Part shown: positions 51,393 through 61,306 of the stretch, in pieces
Layout: the number at the start of each line of letters is the position of its first letter
Position numbering within the stretch: position 1 is the stretch's first letter
NCBI GenBank assembly: GCA_963836425.1
Contig: CAWIJJ010000008.1
Coordinates: 62,001-126,000 of the forward strand
Origin: CAWIJJ01 sp963836425
GTDB lineage: Bacteria; Acidobacteriota; Terriglobia; Bryobacterales; Bryobacteraceae
Direction: 5' to 3'
DNA: 64,000 nucleotides
Program-made: the position numbers and the translations under genes
Notes under the pieces: generated by a model
Told to the model about the DNA's origin: nothing
Database searches by the model: none
What the model saw: the letters and a program-made list of their open reading frames with translations, nothing else

Positions 51393-53810
51393 TTACTCGG
51401 ACCGGAGCGCGGCGATCGGGTCCACCCGCGCCGCACGGCGCGCGGGCACGTAGCAGGCGGCCAGGGCAATCAATGCCAGCAGCACGGGCAGGGTGAAGAA
51501 CGTCACCGCATCGGTGGCCGAGACTCCGAACAGAAAACCGGCGATCAGCCTGGAGGCGCCGAACGAAGCGGCGAGGCCGGCAACGAGGCCCGCGGCCACA
51601 GCGGGCACCGCGCTCCCGAGCGCTCCCCGGACGATGTGACCCGGCCGCGCGCCGAGTGCGATGCGGACGCCGAACTCGGCCGTGCGCTGCGCCACCGTGT
51701 AGGAGACCACACCGTAAACTCCGATCGCCGCCAGCAGGAGCGCGCCCGCGCCGAAGACCGCCAGCAGCCAGAAGCCGACCCGCCGCGTGGCAATGGAGGC
51801 GGCAACGATCTCTTCGAGCGGCGCCACTTCATAAAGGGGCTGCTCCGGATCCACCGAAAATACGGCTTTCTGCATCGCGGCCGCCAACGCCTCGGGATCT
51901 CCGGAAGTGCGCACGACGAGGGACTGGAAACGGGTGGCGTACTGCGCGTGCGGCATGTAGATCTGGGGTGTGGCGGGCAGGTCAAGCCCGTACTGGGCGA
52001 CATCTCCGACCACGCCGACTATTTCGCGGAACGGTGACTTTGCAAAGCCCGTGGGAGATCCGGCGCGGACCTTCCGCCCCAGCGGCGATTCACCCGGAAA
52101 CCACTGCCGGGCGGCCGTTTCACTGATTACGCACACCGGCGAATGCTCCGCGTCATCCTGCGAATTGAACAGCCGGCCCCGGCGCAGCGGGATGCGCAGC
52201 ACATCGAAATACTCCGGGCTGACGATGTAGCGGTCGGGATTGACCTTTTCTCCCGGCGCAAACAGCTTGCCCTCGATTGCGAAGCTGGTGCGGTCGAAAT
52301 TGGTGGAGATCGGAACGACGCTGGTGATGGCGGCGCTACGCACGCCGGGAACGCTTCGTACCCGGTCGAGGGCGCGCCGGTAGAAGGTCACCGCGTCGGC
52401 GTCTTCCGGATAACGGACCGACGGGATGGACATGGAGGCGGTCACCACGCCCGAGGTTTCGAAGCCCGGGCTGACCGCGCGCAAGCGCAAAAAACTGCGG
52501 CCGAGGAGTCCTCCGCAAATCAGGAGCATGAGGGCCAGGGCGATCTGGCCGGAAGCGAGCACGTGGCGCAGGCGGTTGCGACGGTCGCCCGTGACGCGGC
52601 CGCCCAGGCGGAGATGATCTTCCAAACGGTGCGCGTTCAGGCGCAGCACGGGAGCAAGTCCGAAGATCATCGCGGCGAACAGGGATAGGGCCGCGGAGAA
52701 CAGTAGCACGCGCCCGTCGATCGCGATCCGCCCCGCATCGGGCAGCACACGTGCCACGACGGCGTCCAGCCCCGCCAAAGTCCACGAGGCCGCCAGCAGG
52801 CCGAAGATCCCTCCCATCGCGCCCAGCACCAGGCTCTCGGTGAGGAGCATGCGGGCCAGGCGTCCGGCGCTCGCGCCCAACGCGACACGCACCGCCATCT
52901 CACGCTGCCGCCCGCTCGATTTCACCAGCAGCAGGTTGGCGATATTGGCGCAGGCGATCAGCAGCAGAACCAGGACCGCGGCCTCGAGCGCGATCAATCC
53001 GGCGCGGAGACCGCGCGTGATCTCGCCGCGCAGGGTGACGATGGTAGCGGCCAGGAGCGCATCGTCTTTCGGATTCTGCCGCTCCATATCACGGCAGCGG
53101 ACGTCGATTTCGGCCTGGGCCTGCCGGAGCGTTGCCCCGCGCCGCAGGCGGACGATGGCTCGCAGGTGCCGCCCGCTGCGCGCCGATGAGTCGAACGGCT
53201 CGCCCACCGGCCGGTAAATCGCGGGCGGCACGCCGGCCAGGCTCGGCGGCAGGGGAAGCAGGTTCGGGCCAGCCACCCCGACCACCGTATGCGGCCGCGA
53301 GTTCAACAGGATTTTGCGGCCGACCACCCGCGCGTCGCCGGCGAAACGCTCTTTCCAGAAACGGTTGGAAAGCACAACCACATCGTCGGAGCCGTCGCGG
53401 TCCTCGGCGGGAAGGAAGAACCGGCCGAGCGCCGGCGCCGCGCCGAGCACCGTGAAATAGCCATGCGTGACCAGCAAACCCGGAATGCGTTCGGCTTCTC
53501 CAACGCCGGAGAAGATCGGCTTGTAGTAGGACGAATAGAGTGCGCCGTTTTCGATGGTGCGGCTGTCGCGCAGCCAGTCGGCAAAATCGTCATAGGAGAC
53601 CGGCGAGCGGCCGGACGCGCGATTCACAGACCAGATGGCAGCCAGCCGGTCGGAGTCCGGATAGGGCAGCGGACGCAGCAGCATCGCGTTCACCACCGAG
53701 AAGACGGAAGTCGCCATCCCGATAGCCAGCGCCAGTGTGAGCACCCCGGCCGCGGCGAAACCGGGAGCCTGCCGCAGTCCGCGCAGAGCCACACGAAGGT
53801 CGTAAAGCAT
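51393..53810 (-). CDS. ADOP-type ABC transporter permease (MacB/FtsX)
   Basis: The 805-residue protein has two tandem MacB periplasmic core plus FtsX permease halves, about eight membrane helices in total. The opening LRVALRGLRQAPGFAAAGVLTLALAIG is typical of Acidobacterial duplicated orphan permeases. The second half ends with PARRAARVDPIAALRSE. No ATPase gene is adjacent, hence orphan. Members probably export small molecules or peptides, or move lipoproteins, with a remote ATPase. Confidence 0.93.
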   Translation of the reverse strand: MLYDLRVALRGLRQAPGFAAAGVLTLALAIGMATSVFSVVNAMLLRPLPYPDSDRLAAIWSVNRASGRSPVSYDDFADWLRDSRTIENGALYSSYYKPIFSGVGEAERIPGLLVTHGYFTVLGAAPALGRFFLPAEDRDGSDDVVVLSNRFWKERFAGDARVVGRKILLNSRPHTVVGVAGPNLLPLPPSLAGVPPAIYRPVGEPFDSSARSGRHLRAIVRLRRGATLRQAQAEIDVRCRDMERQNPKDDALLAATIVTLRGEITRGLRAGLIALEAAVLVLLLIACANIANLLLVKSSGRQREMAVRVALGASAGRLARMLLTESLVLGAMGGIFGLLAASWTLAGLDAVVARVLPDAGRIAIDGRVLLFSAALSLFAAMIFGLAPVLRLNAHRLEDHLRLGGRVTGDRRNRLRHVLASGQIALALMLLICGGLLGRSFLRLRAVSPGFETSGVVTASMSIPSVRYPEDADAVTFYRRALDRVRSVPGVRSAAITSVVPISTNFDRTSFAIEGKLFAPGEKVNPDRYIVSPEYFDVLRIPLRRGRLFNSQDDAEHSPVCVISETAARQWFPGESPLGRKVRAGSPTGFAKSPFREIVGVVGDVAQYGLDLPATPQIYMPHAQYATRFQSLVVRTSGDPEALAAAMQKAVFSVDPEQPLYEVAPLEEIVAASIATRRVGFWLLAVFGAGALLLAAIGVYGVVSYTVAQRTAEFGVRIALGARPGHIVRGALGSAVPAVAAGLVAGLAASFGASRLIAGFLFGVSATDAVTFFTLPVLLALIALAACYVPARRAARVDPIAALRSE

Positions 53811-53856
53811 GGTGCGGATAGTTCCAGCACCGGGGCTTCCACTGCAAGTGGCTGGA

Positions 53857-54936
53857 TTATTTGGGAGCGGCCGTGTGCCCGTGTTCGCTTTTGGGAAGCG
53901 CTGGACCGCCGGGCACGCGCTCGGGCGGCCGCAGCAATCGCGAGGGCAGCTTCGAAAGGTACGTCAACCGTTCCACCAGGGGCAGCAGACGCCGCACCGT
54001 CCGGCCGTGCAGGATCAGGCTGCCGGTGACTAGCGCGGGGTGCGGAATGGTCGTGCAACAGCGGGAACAGATGTCAACTTCGCCGCCGCGGCCGGCCGCG
54101 TGGAGGCTGCGCATCTCCCGCATCGCGTCCGAATTCCAGATCTGGGTGAGCGGCTGTTCGCCGATACGGCCCACCGGACTTCCGTCCAGCATGTAGCTCT
54201 GGCAGCAGGGATAAACGTCGCCGTTCTGCTTCACGTACATCGGTCCGCGCCACAAATAGTGGCAGGGGTGCTTCCATGACTCTGCCTTGTGGCCCGCGTC
54301 CGGTCGCATCAGGTTGGTTTCGTCCGCCTTGATGCGGACCTGGTCCACGCCCGGCACGGCGCTCCAGAAGCGGAGGAAGTCGTCCACCTCGCCGGCATTG
54401 CCCTCCATCCGCACCATCTGCACCACCACCTGCAAACGGGATTTCCGTTCGTGCTTCATGTGCGAGAAACGCACGAAGTTGTCCCGCACTTTTTCGAATT
54501 TCGCACCCTTGCGGTAGAACTCGAACGTCTCTTTTTTAGCTCCGTCGAAGCTGAGTGTGATCTGCTCGAGCGGCGAATCGAGGATACGGCCGGCGCAGCG
54601 CTCATCGAGAAAGGTGCCGTTGGTGGAAAGCAGGGTCGAGATGCTGTGCCGGTGGCAGAATTCGATGCGCTCGAAAATCCGCGGGTCCATGAACGGCTCG
54701 CCCAGCCCGATCAGCATCATGTGTTCGGCGGAGGAGCCGGCCTCCCGCACCAGCCGCTCGAAGACCTCTTCCGACATGTCGGCCTTGGGCTGCTTGTGGG
54801 TTTCGCGCGGGCACATGGGGCAGTAGAGATTGCACTTGGCGGTGGTCTCCACGATATATTCCACCGGCAGCGCCCCCAGCCTGGACCGCCGCGCGAGATA
54901 CCCCCATAACAGCTTGACCCGGTTCCAGGCTCTCAT
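53857..54936 (-). CDS. radical SAM/SPASM protein
   Basis: The 359-residue protein has the radical SAM cluster motif CNLYCPMC (Cys35, Cys39, Cys42) in ETTAKCNLYCPMCPRETHK. A typical SAM-binding GLGEPFMDPRIF follows. SPASM-type cysteines lie in NGDVYPCCQSYML and ICSRCC for auxiliary clusters. The substrate is unknown. No obvious peptide precursor is adjacent. ATG 54934-54936 has AAGGA upstream. It is divergent from the photolyase. Confidence 0.87.
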   Translation of the reverse strand: MRAWNRVKLLWGYLARRSRLGALPVEYIVETTAKCNLYCPMCPRETHKQPKADMSEEVFERLVREAGSSAEHMMLIGLGEPFMDPRIFERIEFCHRHSISTLLSTNGTFLDERCAGRILDSPLEQITLSFDGAKKETFEFYRKGAKFEKVRDNFVRFSHMKHERKSRLQVVVQMVRMEGNAGEVDDFLRFWSAVPGVDQVRIKADETNLMRPDAGHKAESWKHPCHYLWRGPMYVKQNGDVYPCCQSYMLDGSPVGRIGEQPLTQIWNSDAMREMRSLHAAGRGGEVDICSRCCTTIPHPALVTGSLILHGRTVRRLLPLVERLTYLSKLPSRLLRPPERVPGGPALPKSEHGHTAAPK

Positions 54937-54985
54937 CGGAATCCTTTTATTGTACCCGCGCGCCTGAGGCGGGAGTCCCATAAGC

Positions 54986-56411
54986 GTGCAGGAACGTGTA
55001 TTCAAGGCGTTTGGCGGAGGCGTCCGGCCCGACGCGCGGTATGTGCTTTACTGGATGCGGGTTAACCGGCGTGCGGAGTCGAATCACGCGCTCGGTTTCG
55101 CAGGCGCCCTCGCCAACAGCCTGGGCCTCCCCATGCTGGTCTATGAACGGCTTGGTTGTGATTCGTACGCCAATGATCGCAGCCATACCTTCGTGCTGGA
55201 AGGCGTGCCAGAACTGGCGGCGGACTTGAACGCGTTGGGAGCGGGTTATCTGTTCCATCTGGAGCGCACCCCGGGACAGCCGCACGGTATCCTCGATCGC
55301 CTGGTTGACGACGCCGCGGCGGTGGTTACCGATGACTATCCAGAAACAATTGCCTCGCGCTACGGCTTCGGGCTTCCGAAGATCCTTCGATCTCGACACA
55401 TACCTGGTGGACTCGAGCTGCATCGTGCCGATGCGCCTTCATCCCGGGCAGTCGTATGCAGCGTACTCGCTGCGGCCCCGCATCCACGCGGCTTTGCCCC
55501 GCTTCCTTCAGCCGGCCGCTCCGGCGAAACTCACCAAGCGATTTGGAAGCCGGACCCATCCGGAACATACGCACGTTACCGGCAGTTCCATCGCGCACCT
55601 GGTTGCGGAATGTAAGATCGACCATTCGGTACCGCCATCGACGCTCTTTCAAGGCGGCCGCGAGCACGGTCTTGCGCGACTTGACCGTTTCGCACACGAC
55701 ACGCTCCGCCGCTATTCGAGCGGAAAGAACGAGCCCGCCGCTCACGCTACGTCGCGATTGAGCCCGTACCTTCACTGGGGTCACGTTTCCGCGCTCGAAA
55801 TCGCGCTCGAGGTTAAACGCGCGGCCGAGCAGGAGAAACTGATGGCCGCCGAGTTCCTGGAAGAGTTGATCGTGCGGCGCGAACTTGCGTTCAATTTCGC
55901 GATGTATACCAGGCACCTGGATTCGCTCCAGGCGCTGCCGGATTGGGCACGAACGACGATCCACGAACACCGCAACGACAAACGCGAGTTCGTCTACACG
56001 GCGGAGGAATTCGAATCGGCGGCCACCCACGACGACCTCTGGAACGCCACCCAGGATGAACTGCGCTTGCGCGGCATCGTGCACGGCTACTACCGCATGT
56101 ACTGGGGCAAAAAGATCATCGAGTGGTCCGCTACGGCGGCCGAAGCGCTCGCCACCATGATCCATCTGCATGACAGGTACGCGCTCGACGGAAGAGACCC
56201 GAACACCTTCGCGAACATCCTGTGGTGCTTCGGGTTGCACGACCGCCCCTGGCCTGAGCGTCCCATTTATGGCAAAATTCGGTCCATGACGCGCCAGGGC
56301 ATGAATCGCAAGTCGGACCCGGCGGCGTACATTCGTGAGATCCAGTATCTGAAGCGCACGCACAAGGAACTCGACACATGGACATCGCCATCTCGGGGGC
56401 TTCCGGCCTGA
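54986..56411 (+). CDS. class II DNA photolyase, frameshifted
   Basis: This flavoprotein repairs cyclobutane pyrimidine dimers in light. The N-terminal alpha/beta part (VLYWMRVNRRAESNHALGFA, then VVTDDYPETIASRYG) is in the frame of GTG 54986. The C-terminal FAD-binding part (FDLDTYLVDSSCIVPMRL, ARLDRFAHDTLRRYSSGKNE, then MYWGKKIIEWS and NTFANILWCFGLHDRPW) is one base later, up to stop 56411. The switch lies between about 55345 and 55390, in GCTACGGCTTCGGGCTTCC. As it stands, only 209 N-terminal residues would be made unless the base is an error. GGAG lies 12 nt before the GTG. Confidence 0.86.
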
Positions 56412-57275
56412 TCGGGCGCCGGCTGTTGAAGACGCTTGCCGGGCAGGGCCACACGCCGCGGGTGTGGAGCCGGCATGCCGGAACGAACCTGCCGCCCGGC
56501 GTCGCCATCGCCGTTTGGGACCCGTTGAAAGGAGAACCTCCGGCGGAGAGCCTGAAGGGCGTGGATGCGGTGATTCACCTGGCGGGCGAACCGATCGCGC
56601 AGCGCTGGACGGCGGATGCGCGGAAACGGATTCGGGACAGCCGCGTGATCGGCACGCGCAACCTGGTGCGCGCCCTGGGCAAGCAGAGCAAACGGCCTGC
56701 GACGCTGATCTGCTCTTCGGCGATCGGTTACTACGGCGACCGCGGCGACGAAGTGCTCACCGAAAGTTCCCCGCCCGGCGCCGGCTTTCTCCCCGACGTG
56801 TGCGTCGAGTGGGAGCAGGAGGCGCAGGCCGCCGAGGCGTTCGGAATTCGCGTGCTGCGCATGCGGACGGGCGTGGTGCTGGACCGCCGGGGCGGCGCAC
56901 TCCACAAAATGCTTCCGCCGTTCCGGCTGGGCGTGGGAGGGAAACTGGGGAGCGGACGGCAGTGGATGTCCTGGATCCATATCGACGACCTGGTTGGCCT
57001 GCTGGCTCTCGGGCTCACGCCCGGATTGAGCGGCCCGGTCAACGCGGTTTCTCCCAATCCAGTTACCAACGCCGAATTTACACGCGGCCTGGCGGCGGCT
57101 CTTCACCGGCCGGCGATTTTCCCCGTCCCGGCCCTGGCGGTGCGGCTAGCTTTTCGGACAGATGGCCGACGTGGTGCTCACCAGCCAGCGGGTGATGCCT
57201 AAGGCCGCGGCGGACTCCGGATACACTTTCCGCTTCCCGCAACTGGCGCCGGCTCTGGCTTCCGCCCTCCAATGA
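56378..57275 (+). CDS. TIGR01777 family SDR epimerase (YfcH-like), frameshifted near the end
   Basis: This short-chain-type protein has the Rossmann motif ISGASGLIGRRLLKTLAGQG, then AVIHLAGEPIAQRWT and the YfcH-type SSAIGYYGDRGDE. As read, the frame ends at 57202 with an unrelated tail. Removing one T from TTTT (57151-57154) restores the family ending FGQMADVVLTSQRVMPKAA to TGA 57275. It starts 34 bp inside the 3' end of the photolyase, so the two are coupled. Confidence 0.82.
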
Positions 57276-57299
57276 GGGCTGCCGGGCCGTCTCGTGGCG

Positions 57300-57305
57300 T
57301 ATAAT
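57300..57305 (+). promoter_or_regulatory. TATAAT -10 box upstream of DUF1385-prfA
   Basis: A consensus TATAAT lies 23 nt before the GTG of the DUF1385 gene, with GAGAGG as ribosome site in between. No good -35 box is seen at 17 bp. Confidence 0.4.
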
Positions 57306-57328
57306 GAAATGGAACACTGAGAGGCTTC

Positions 57329-58315
57329 GTGTCCCCAAGTACGTTTTTGCGTCTGTTTACCCACCTGCAAATGCTCCCGATCCTGGAAAGCGGCGAGGAA
57401 ACGCTCGTCGGCGGCCAGGCCGTCATGGAAGGGGTCATGATGCGCGCTCCCCACAGCTACTGCGTGGCGGTGCGCAAGCCGGACGGCACCGTAACCACCG
57501 AAGAAATGGCGCTGGCCCGTATGTCCGAGCAGTACAAGATCTTCCGCTACCCGATCTTACGCGGCCTGGGCACGTTGTACCAGGCGCTGAAACTGGGCGG
57601 ACGGGCTTTACGTTTTTCCGCTAACGCCGCACTCGACGACGCGAAGATCAAGAAGGATGGAGCGCCCGCTAAAGAGATTCCCGGCTGGGCGATGGCCGGT
57701 CCCATCGTGTTCTCGCTGGCGTTCTTCATCTTCGCGTACAAGTTTCTGCCTTTGCTGGCGGTGACCCGGCTGGCAGCGGTCTTCCCGGTTCTCGAAGGCC
57801 GGATTGCGTTCAATTCAGTGGACGGGGTTATCCGGCTCCTCATCCTGCTAGGGCTACTCTTTACGCTTTCCCGGACCAAGGACATTCGCCGCATTTTTCA
57901 GTATCACGGCGCCGAACACAAGGTTGTCTTCAACTATGAATCCGGGCAGCCGGTGACGATCGAAAACGCCCAGCGTTTCACCACGTTTCACCCGCGCTGC
58001 GGCACCAGTTTCCTATTCGTGGTGTTTGTCCTCTCGATCCCGGTTTACGCGGTGATGCCGTTTGAGGGCTTTGCCGCCAAACTGCTGGTGCGCATCGCAC
58101 TGATCCCCCTGATCGCAGGACTCTCCTACGAACTGATCCGCTTCGCGGCGAAGCGGCGCGGATCGTTCCTGGCCACCATGACGGCGCCCGGTCTCTGGAT
58201 GCAGCGCATCACCACCAAGCCCCCCGCGGACGACCAGACCGCGGTGGCGATTCGCGCCCTCGAGGGCGCCATGGCACTCGAAGAATCACAAGGCGGCGAA
58301 CTGGTCATCGCCTGA
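57329..58315 (+). CDS. DUF1385 membrane protein of the prfA cluster
   Basis: The 328-residue protein has several membrane helices and the DUF1385 motifs GGQAVMEGVMMRAPHSYCVAVR, YHGAEHKVVFNYESG and HPRCGTSFLFVVFVLSI. Function is unknown, but it is conserved next to prfA in several phyla, as here (6 bp). GTG 57329 follows GAGAGG; ATG 57371 is an alternative. Confidence 0.87.
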   Translation: MSPSTFLRLFTHLQMLPILESGEETLVGGQAVMEGVMMRAPHSYCVAVRKPDGTVTTEEMALARMSEQYKIFRYPILRGLGTLYQALKLGGRALRFSANAALDDAKIKKDGAPAKEIPGWAMAGPIVFSLAFFIFAYKFLPLLAVTRLAAVFPVLEGRIAFNSVDGVIRLLILLGLLFTLSRTKDIRRIFQYHGAEHKVVFNYESGQPVTIENAQRFTTFHPRCGTSFLFVVFVLSIPVYAVMPFEGFAAKLLVRIALIPLIAGLSYELIRFAAKRRGSFLATMTAPGLWMQRITTKPPADDQTAVAIRALEGAMALEESQGGELVIA

Positions 58316-58321
58316 TCACTC

Positions 58322-59410
58322 ATGCAATTTCGCGAGAAACTCGAACAGCTCGAAAAGCGTTTTGACGAACTGAACCGCCAGATGGCCGACCCGACGGTGA
58401 TCGGGGATGCCGACCAGTATCGCAAGGTGACCAAGGCTCACAGCGAACTGGCCGAGGTTGTGGGCAAGTACCGGGAGTGGAAGAAGACCGAGGACTCGCT
58501 TTCGCAGGCGCGCGGAATGATGGAAGATGCCGACCCGGAACTGAGGACCATGGCGGAGGAGGAGATTGCCCGGCTGGAACCGCAGAAAATTTCCATCGAA
58601 GACCAGTTGAAGGTTCTTCTTCTGCCAAAGGATCCCAACGACGAAAAGAACGTGGTGCTCGAAATCCGCGCCGGCACGGGCGGCGATGAAGCCACGCTGT
58701 TCGCGGCGGAGATTTTCCGCATGTACACGCGATACGCGGAAACATTGCGGTGGCGCATCGAAGTAACCTCGAGCAGCGAATCCTCGGTGGGCGGACTCAA
58801 GGAAGTCATCGCCCTGGTGAGCGGCGAAAAGGTGTACAGCAAGCTCAAGTACGAAAGCGGCGTGCATCGCGTACAGCGCGTGCCCGTGACCGAGCAGCAG
58901 GGACGCGTGCACACCTCCGCGATTACCGTTGCCGTTCTTCCCGAAGCCGATGAAGTCGAGATCAGGATCGACCCTAAGGACATCCGCATCGACACCTTCT
59001 GTTCGTCCGGACCGGGCGGCCAGTCGGTGAACACGACCTATTCGGCGGTGCGGCTGACTCACCTGCCCACCGGCCTGGTGGTCTCCTGCCAGGACGAGAA
59101 ATCGCAAATCAAGAATCGCGCCAAGGCCGAGCGCGTGCTGCGCTCGCGGCTCTACGAAATGGAGCTTGAGAAACAGCAGGCCGCGGTGGGAGCCGAACGG
59201 CGCAGCATGGTCGGATCGGGCGATCGCAGCGAGAAGATCCGCACTTACAATTTCCCGCAGAACCGCGTGACGGACCATCGTATCGGGCTGACGCTGCACC
59301 AGCTCGATTTCGTGATGGACGGCAAGCTGGAACCGATCGTGGACGCGTTGACCACGCATTACCAGACCGAAAAACTGAAGCACCAGGGCGAGGAGGGCGC
59401 AGCCGCCTGA
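58322..59410 (+). CDS. prfA: peptide chain release factor 1
   Basis: The 362-residue protein is of full RF1 length. The catalytic GGQ lies in SSGPGGQSVNTTYSAVR (about residues 228-233). The RF1-specific codon-recognition region is near residues 180-190 (KYESGVHRVQRVPVTEQQ). RF1 hydrolyses peptidyl-tRNA at UAA and UAG. It sits between DUF1385 and prmC, which methylates the Gln of GGQ, a widespread arrangement. Confidence 0.97.
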   Translation: MQFREKLEQLEKRFDELNRQMADPTVIGDADQYRKVTKAHSELAEVVGKYREWKKTEDSLSQARGMMEDADPELRTMAEEEIARLEPQKISIEDQLKVLLLPKDPNDEKNVVLEIRAGTGGDEATLFAAEIFRMYTRYAETLRWRIEVTSSSESSVGGLKEVIALVSGEKVYSKLKYESGVHRVQRVPVTEQQGRVHTSAITVAVLPEADEVEIRIDPKDIRIDTFCSSGPGGQSVNTTYSAVRLTHLPTGLVVSCQDEKSQIKNRAKAERVLRSRLYEMELEKQQAAVGAERRSMVGSGDRSEKIRTYNFPQNRVTDHRIGLTLHQLDFVMDGKLEPIVDALTTHYQTEKLKHQGEEGAAA

Positions 59411-59413
59411 GCG

Positions 59414-60242
59414 ATGACGCTGCACACGGCCTTACTCCAGGGGACTAGCCTGCTGGAGGAGGCCGGCGTGCCGGCGCCCCGCCTCACCGCTGAGGTTCTG
59501 CTGAGTCACGCACTCCGGCGCGAGCGCGTTTACCTGTTCGCGCACCCCGAACAGGAACTGCGCGAGGTCGAGTGGATCCACTACGGCCGCTACCTGCACG
59601 AGCGGATGAAGGGCAAGCCCACGCAGTACATCACCCGGCGGCAGGAGTTCTACGGCCGTGAGTTTCGCGTTTCCGCGGATGTGCTGATTCCGCGTCCCGA
59701 AACCGAGCACGTGGTGGAAACGGCTCTCGAGGTAGCGCGCGGGTCGCGAAGCATTGTGGACGTGGGCACCGGATCGGGCGCTCTGGCGGTAACCCTCCAA
59801 CTCGAGACAAATGCCAGCGTCTGCGCGGTGGATATTTCCCCCGCCGCTGCGGCCGTCGCCGTGGAGAACGCCCGGCGGCTCGGCGCGAAAATCGGCGTCG
59901 CGGTCTGCGACCTTACGGAGGCGATTGCCACCGGCTCGATCGATCTGGTTGTTTCCAATCCGCCCTACGTTCCGCTTTCGCAGCGCGAAGGCATGCAGCG
60001 GGAAGTGCGCGACTGGGAGCCGCACGTCGCCTTGTTCGCCGGCGACACAGGCTTCGAGATCTACGACCGGATTGCCGCCGGAGCGCCCCGCATTCTGCGC
60101 GCCGGACGGCTGGCTGGTGATGGAGTTGGGATTCGGGAGCCTGGATCACGTCACGGCCCTGCTTGCGGGTTGGAGAAATGTGCGCGTCGTTCCGGATCTG
60201 GCAGGCATTCCGCGGGTGATCGCCGCGCAGCGCTCGCTATAA
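59414..60242 (+). CDS. prmC: release factor glutamine methyltransferase PrmC, frameshifted near the end
   Basis: PrmC methylates the GGQ glutamine of release factors. Present are the N-terminal helical domain (LLQGTSLLEEAGVPAPRLTA), the SAM motif SIVDVGTGSGALAVTLQL and the catalytic NPPY in VVSNPPYVPLSQ. An extra G near 60104-60105 shifts the frame: the true ending DGWLVMELGFGS runs in the other frame to TAA 60242. In the unshifted frame the ORF reads on into the ABC ATPase and appears as one 630-codon fusion. It starts 3 bp after prfA. Confidence 0.88.
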
Positions 60243-60277
60243 TCTTTAGGGCAGCCCCATGCGGGCCGCGTCATCAA

Positions 60278-61306
60278 TTGGGAATCGGAATACGCATCGA
60301 AGATCTGCGCAAAGTATACGACTCGGCGCCGCCCTCGGCCGCGCGCGCGGCCGGCTTCTCCTTCGGTCCAGTGCGCTCCACCCGGCCCAAGGAGAAGAAG
60401 AAAAAAATCGAGGTAGTGGCGCTGGACGGAATCTCGCTGGAGATTCAGGCGGGCGACATCTTCGGCCTGCTCGGGCCGAACGGCGCCGGAAAATCGACCA
60501 CCATCGGCATCCTGACCACGCGCACCCGGCCTACCCACGGCCGAGCGTTCATCGGCCAGTATGATGTCTGGCAGGAACAGGTAAAGGCGAAGCGGCTCAT
60601 CGGCGTCGTGCCGCAGCGGCCCAATCTCGACTTTTCGCTGACCGCGCGCGAGATCCTCACCTATCACGGCGCCTACTTCGGGCAGCCGGCGCGCGAGCGA
60701 TCCCGCCGCGCCGACGAGTTGCTCGAGAAATTTAAACTGACAGACCGCGCCGACCACATCGTCCGAGGTTTTTCCGGTGGCATGATGCAGCGCCTGTCCA
60801 TCGCCCGCGCCATGATGCACGATCCGGAGGTGCTGTTCCTCGACGAACCCAGCGCGGGGCTCGATCCGCAAACGCGCCTGCTGCTGTGGGAACTGATTCG
60901 CGATTACAACCGGCTCGGCAAGACCATCGTGCTGACCACGCACTACATGGACGAGGCGGACGCGCTCTGCCACCGGCTGGCCATCATCGACCACGGCAGG
61001 ATTATCGCGCAGGGTACCCCGCAGGAGCTGAAATCTTCGATTCCCGGCGGATACCTGCTTCGCCTGCGCTTCGACCAGGCTCCGGAGGCGCTGCTCGAAC
61101 AGCTCCGCGCGCTTCCCGGCGTGAGCGATGTGCGCTCGCAAAACGCGTCGGGAGCGGATGTTTACGCTGACCGCGGCGGTCCCCTCATCGGGCCGATCGT
61201 CAACGCTGCCCAGGCGGCCGGCGCCGAACTGCACGACGTCCACATCCAGGAACCGAGCCTCGAAACGTTGTTCCTGCACCACACCGGAAGGAGCTTGCGC
61301 GATTGA
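60278..61306 (+). CDS. ABC transporter ATP-binding protein (exporter type)
   Basis: The ATPase is about 342 residues. Walker A is LLGPNGAGKST (about residue 66), signature FSGGMMQRLSIARA, Walker B EVLFLDEPSAGLDP, and the His loop is in LTTHYMDEADALCHRL. It belongs with DrrA/NatA-like drug or lipid exporters. An unusual N-terminal insertion (about residues 15-50, with basic KEKKKKIEVV) precedes the Walker A domain. TTG 60278 is a tentative start. It overlaps the permease gene by 4 bp. Confidence 0.88.
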   Translation: MGIGIRIEDLRKVYDSAPPSAARAAGFSFGPVRSTRPKEKKKKIEVVALDGISLEIQAGDIFGLLGPNGAGKSTTIGILTTRTRPTHGRAFIGQYDVWQEQVKAKRLIGVVPQRPNLDFSLTAREILTYHGAYFGQPARERSRRADELLEKFKLTDRADHIVRGFSGGMMQRLSIARAMMHDPEVLFLDEPSAGLDPQTRLLLWELIRDYNRLGKTIVLTTHYMDEADALCHRLAIIDHGRIIAQGTPQELKSSIPGGYLLRLRFDQAPEALLEQLRALPGVSDVRSQNASGADVYADRGGPLIGPIVNAAQAAGAELHDVHIQEPSLETLFLHHTGRSLRD

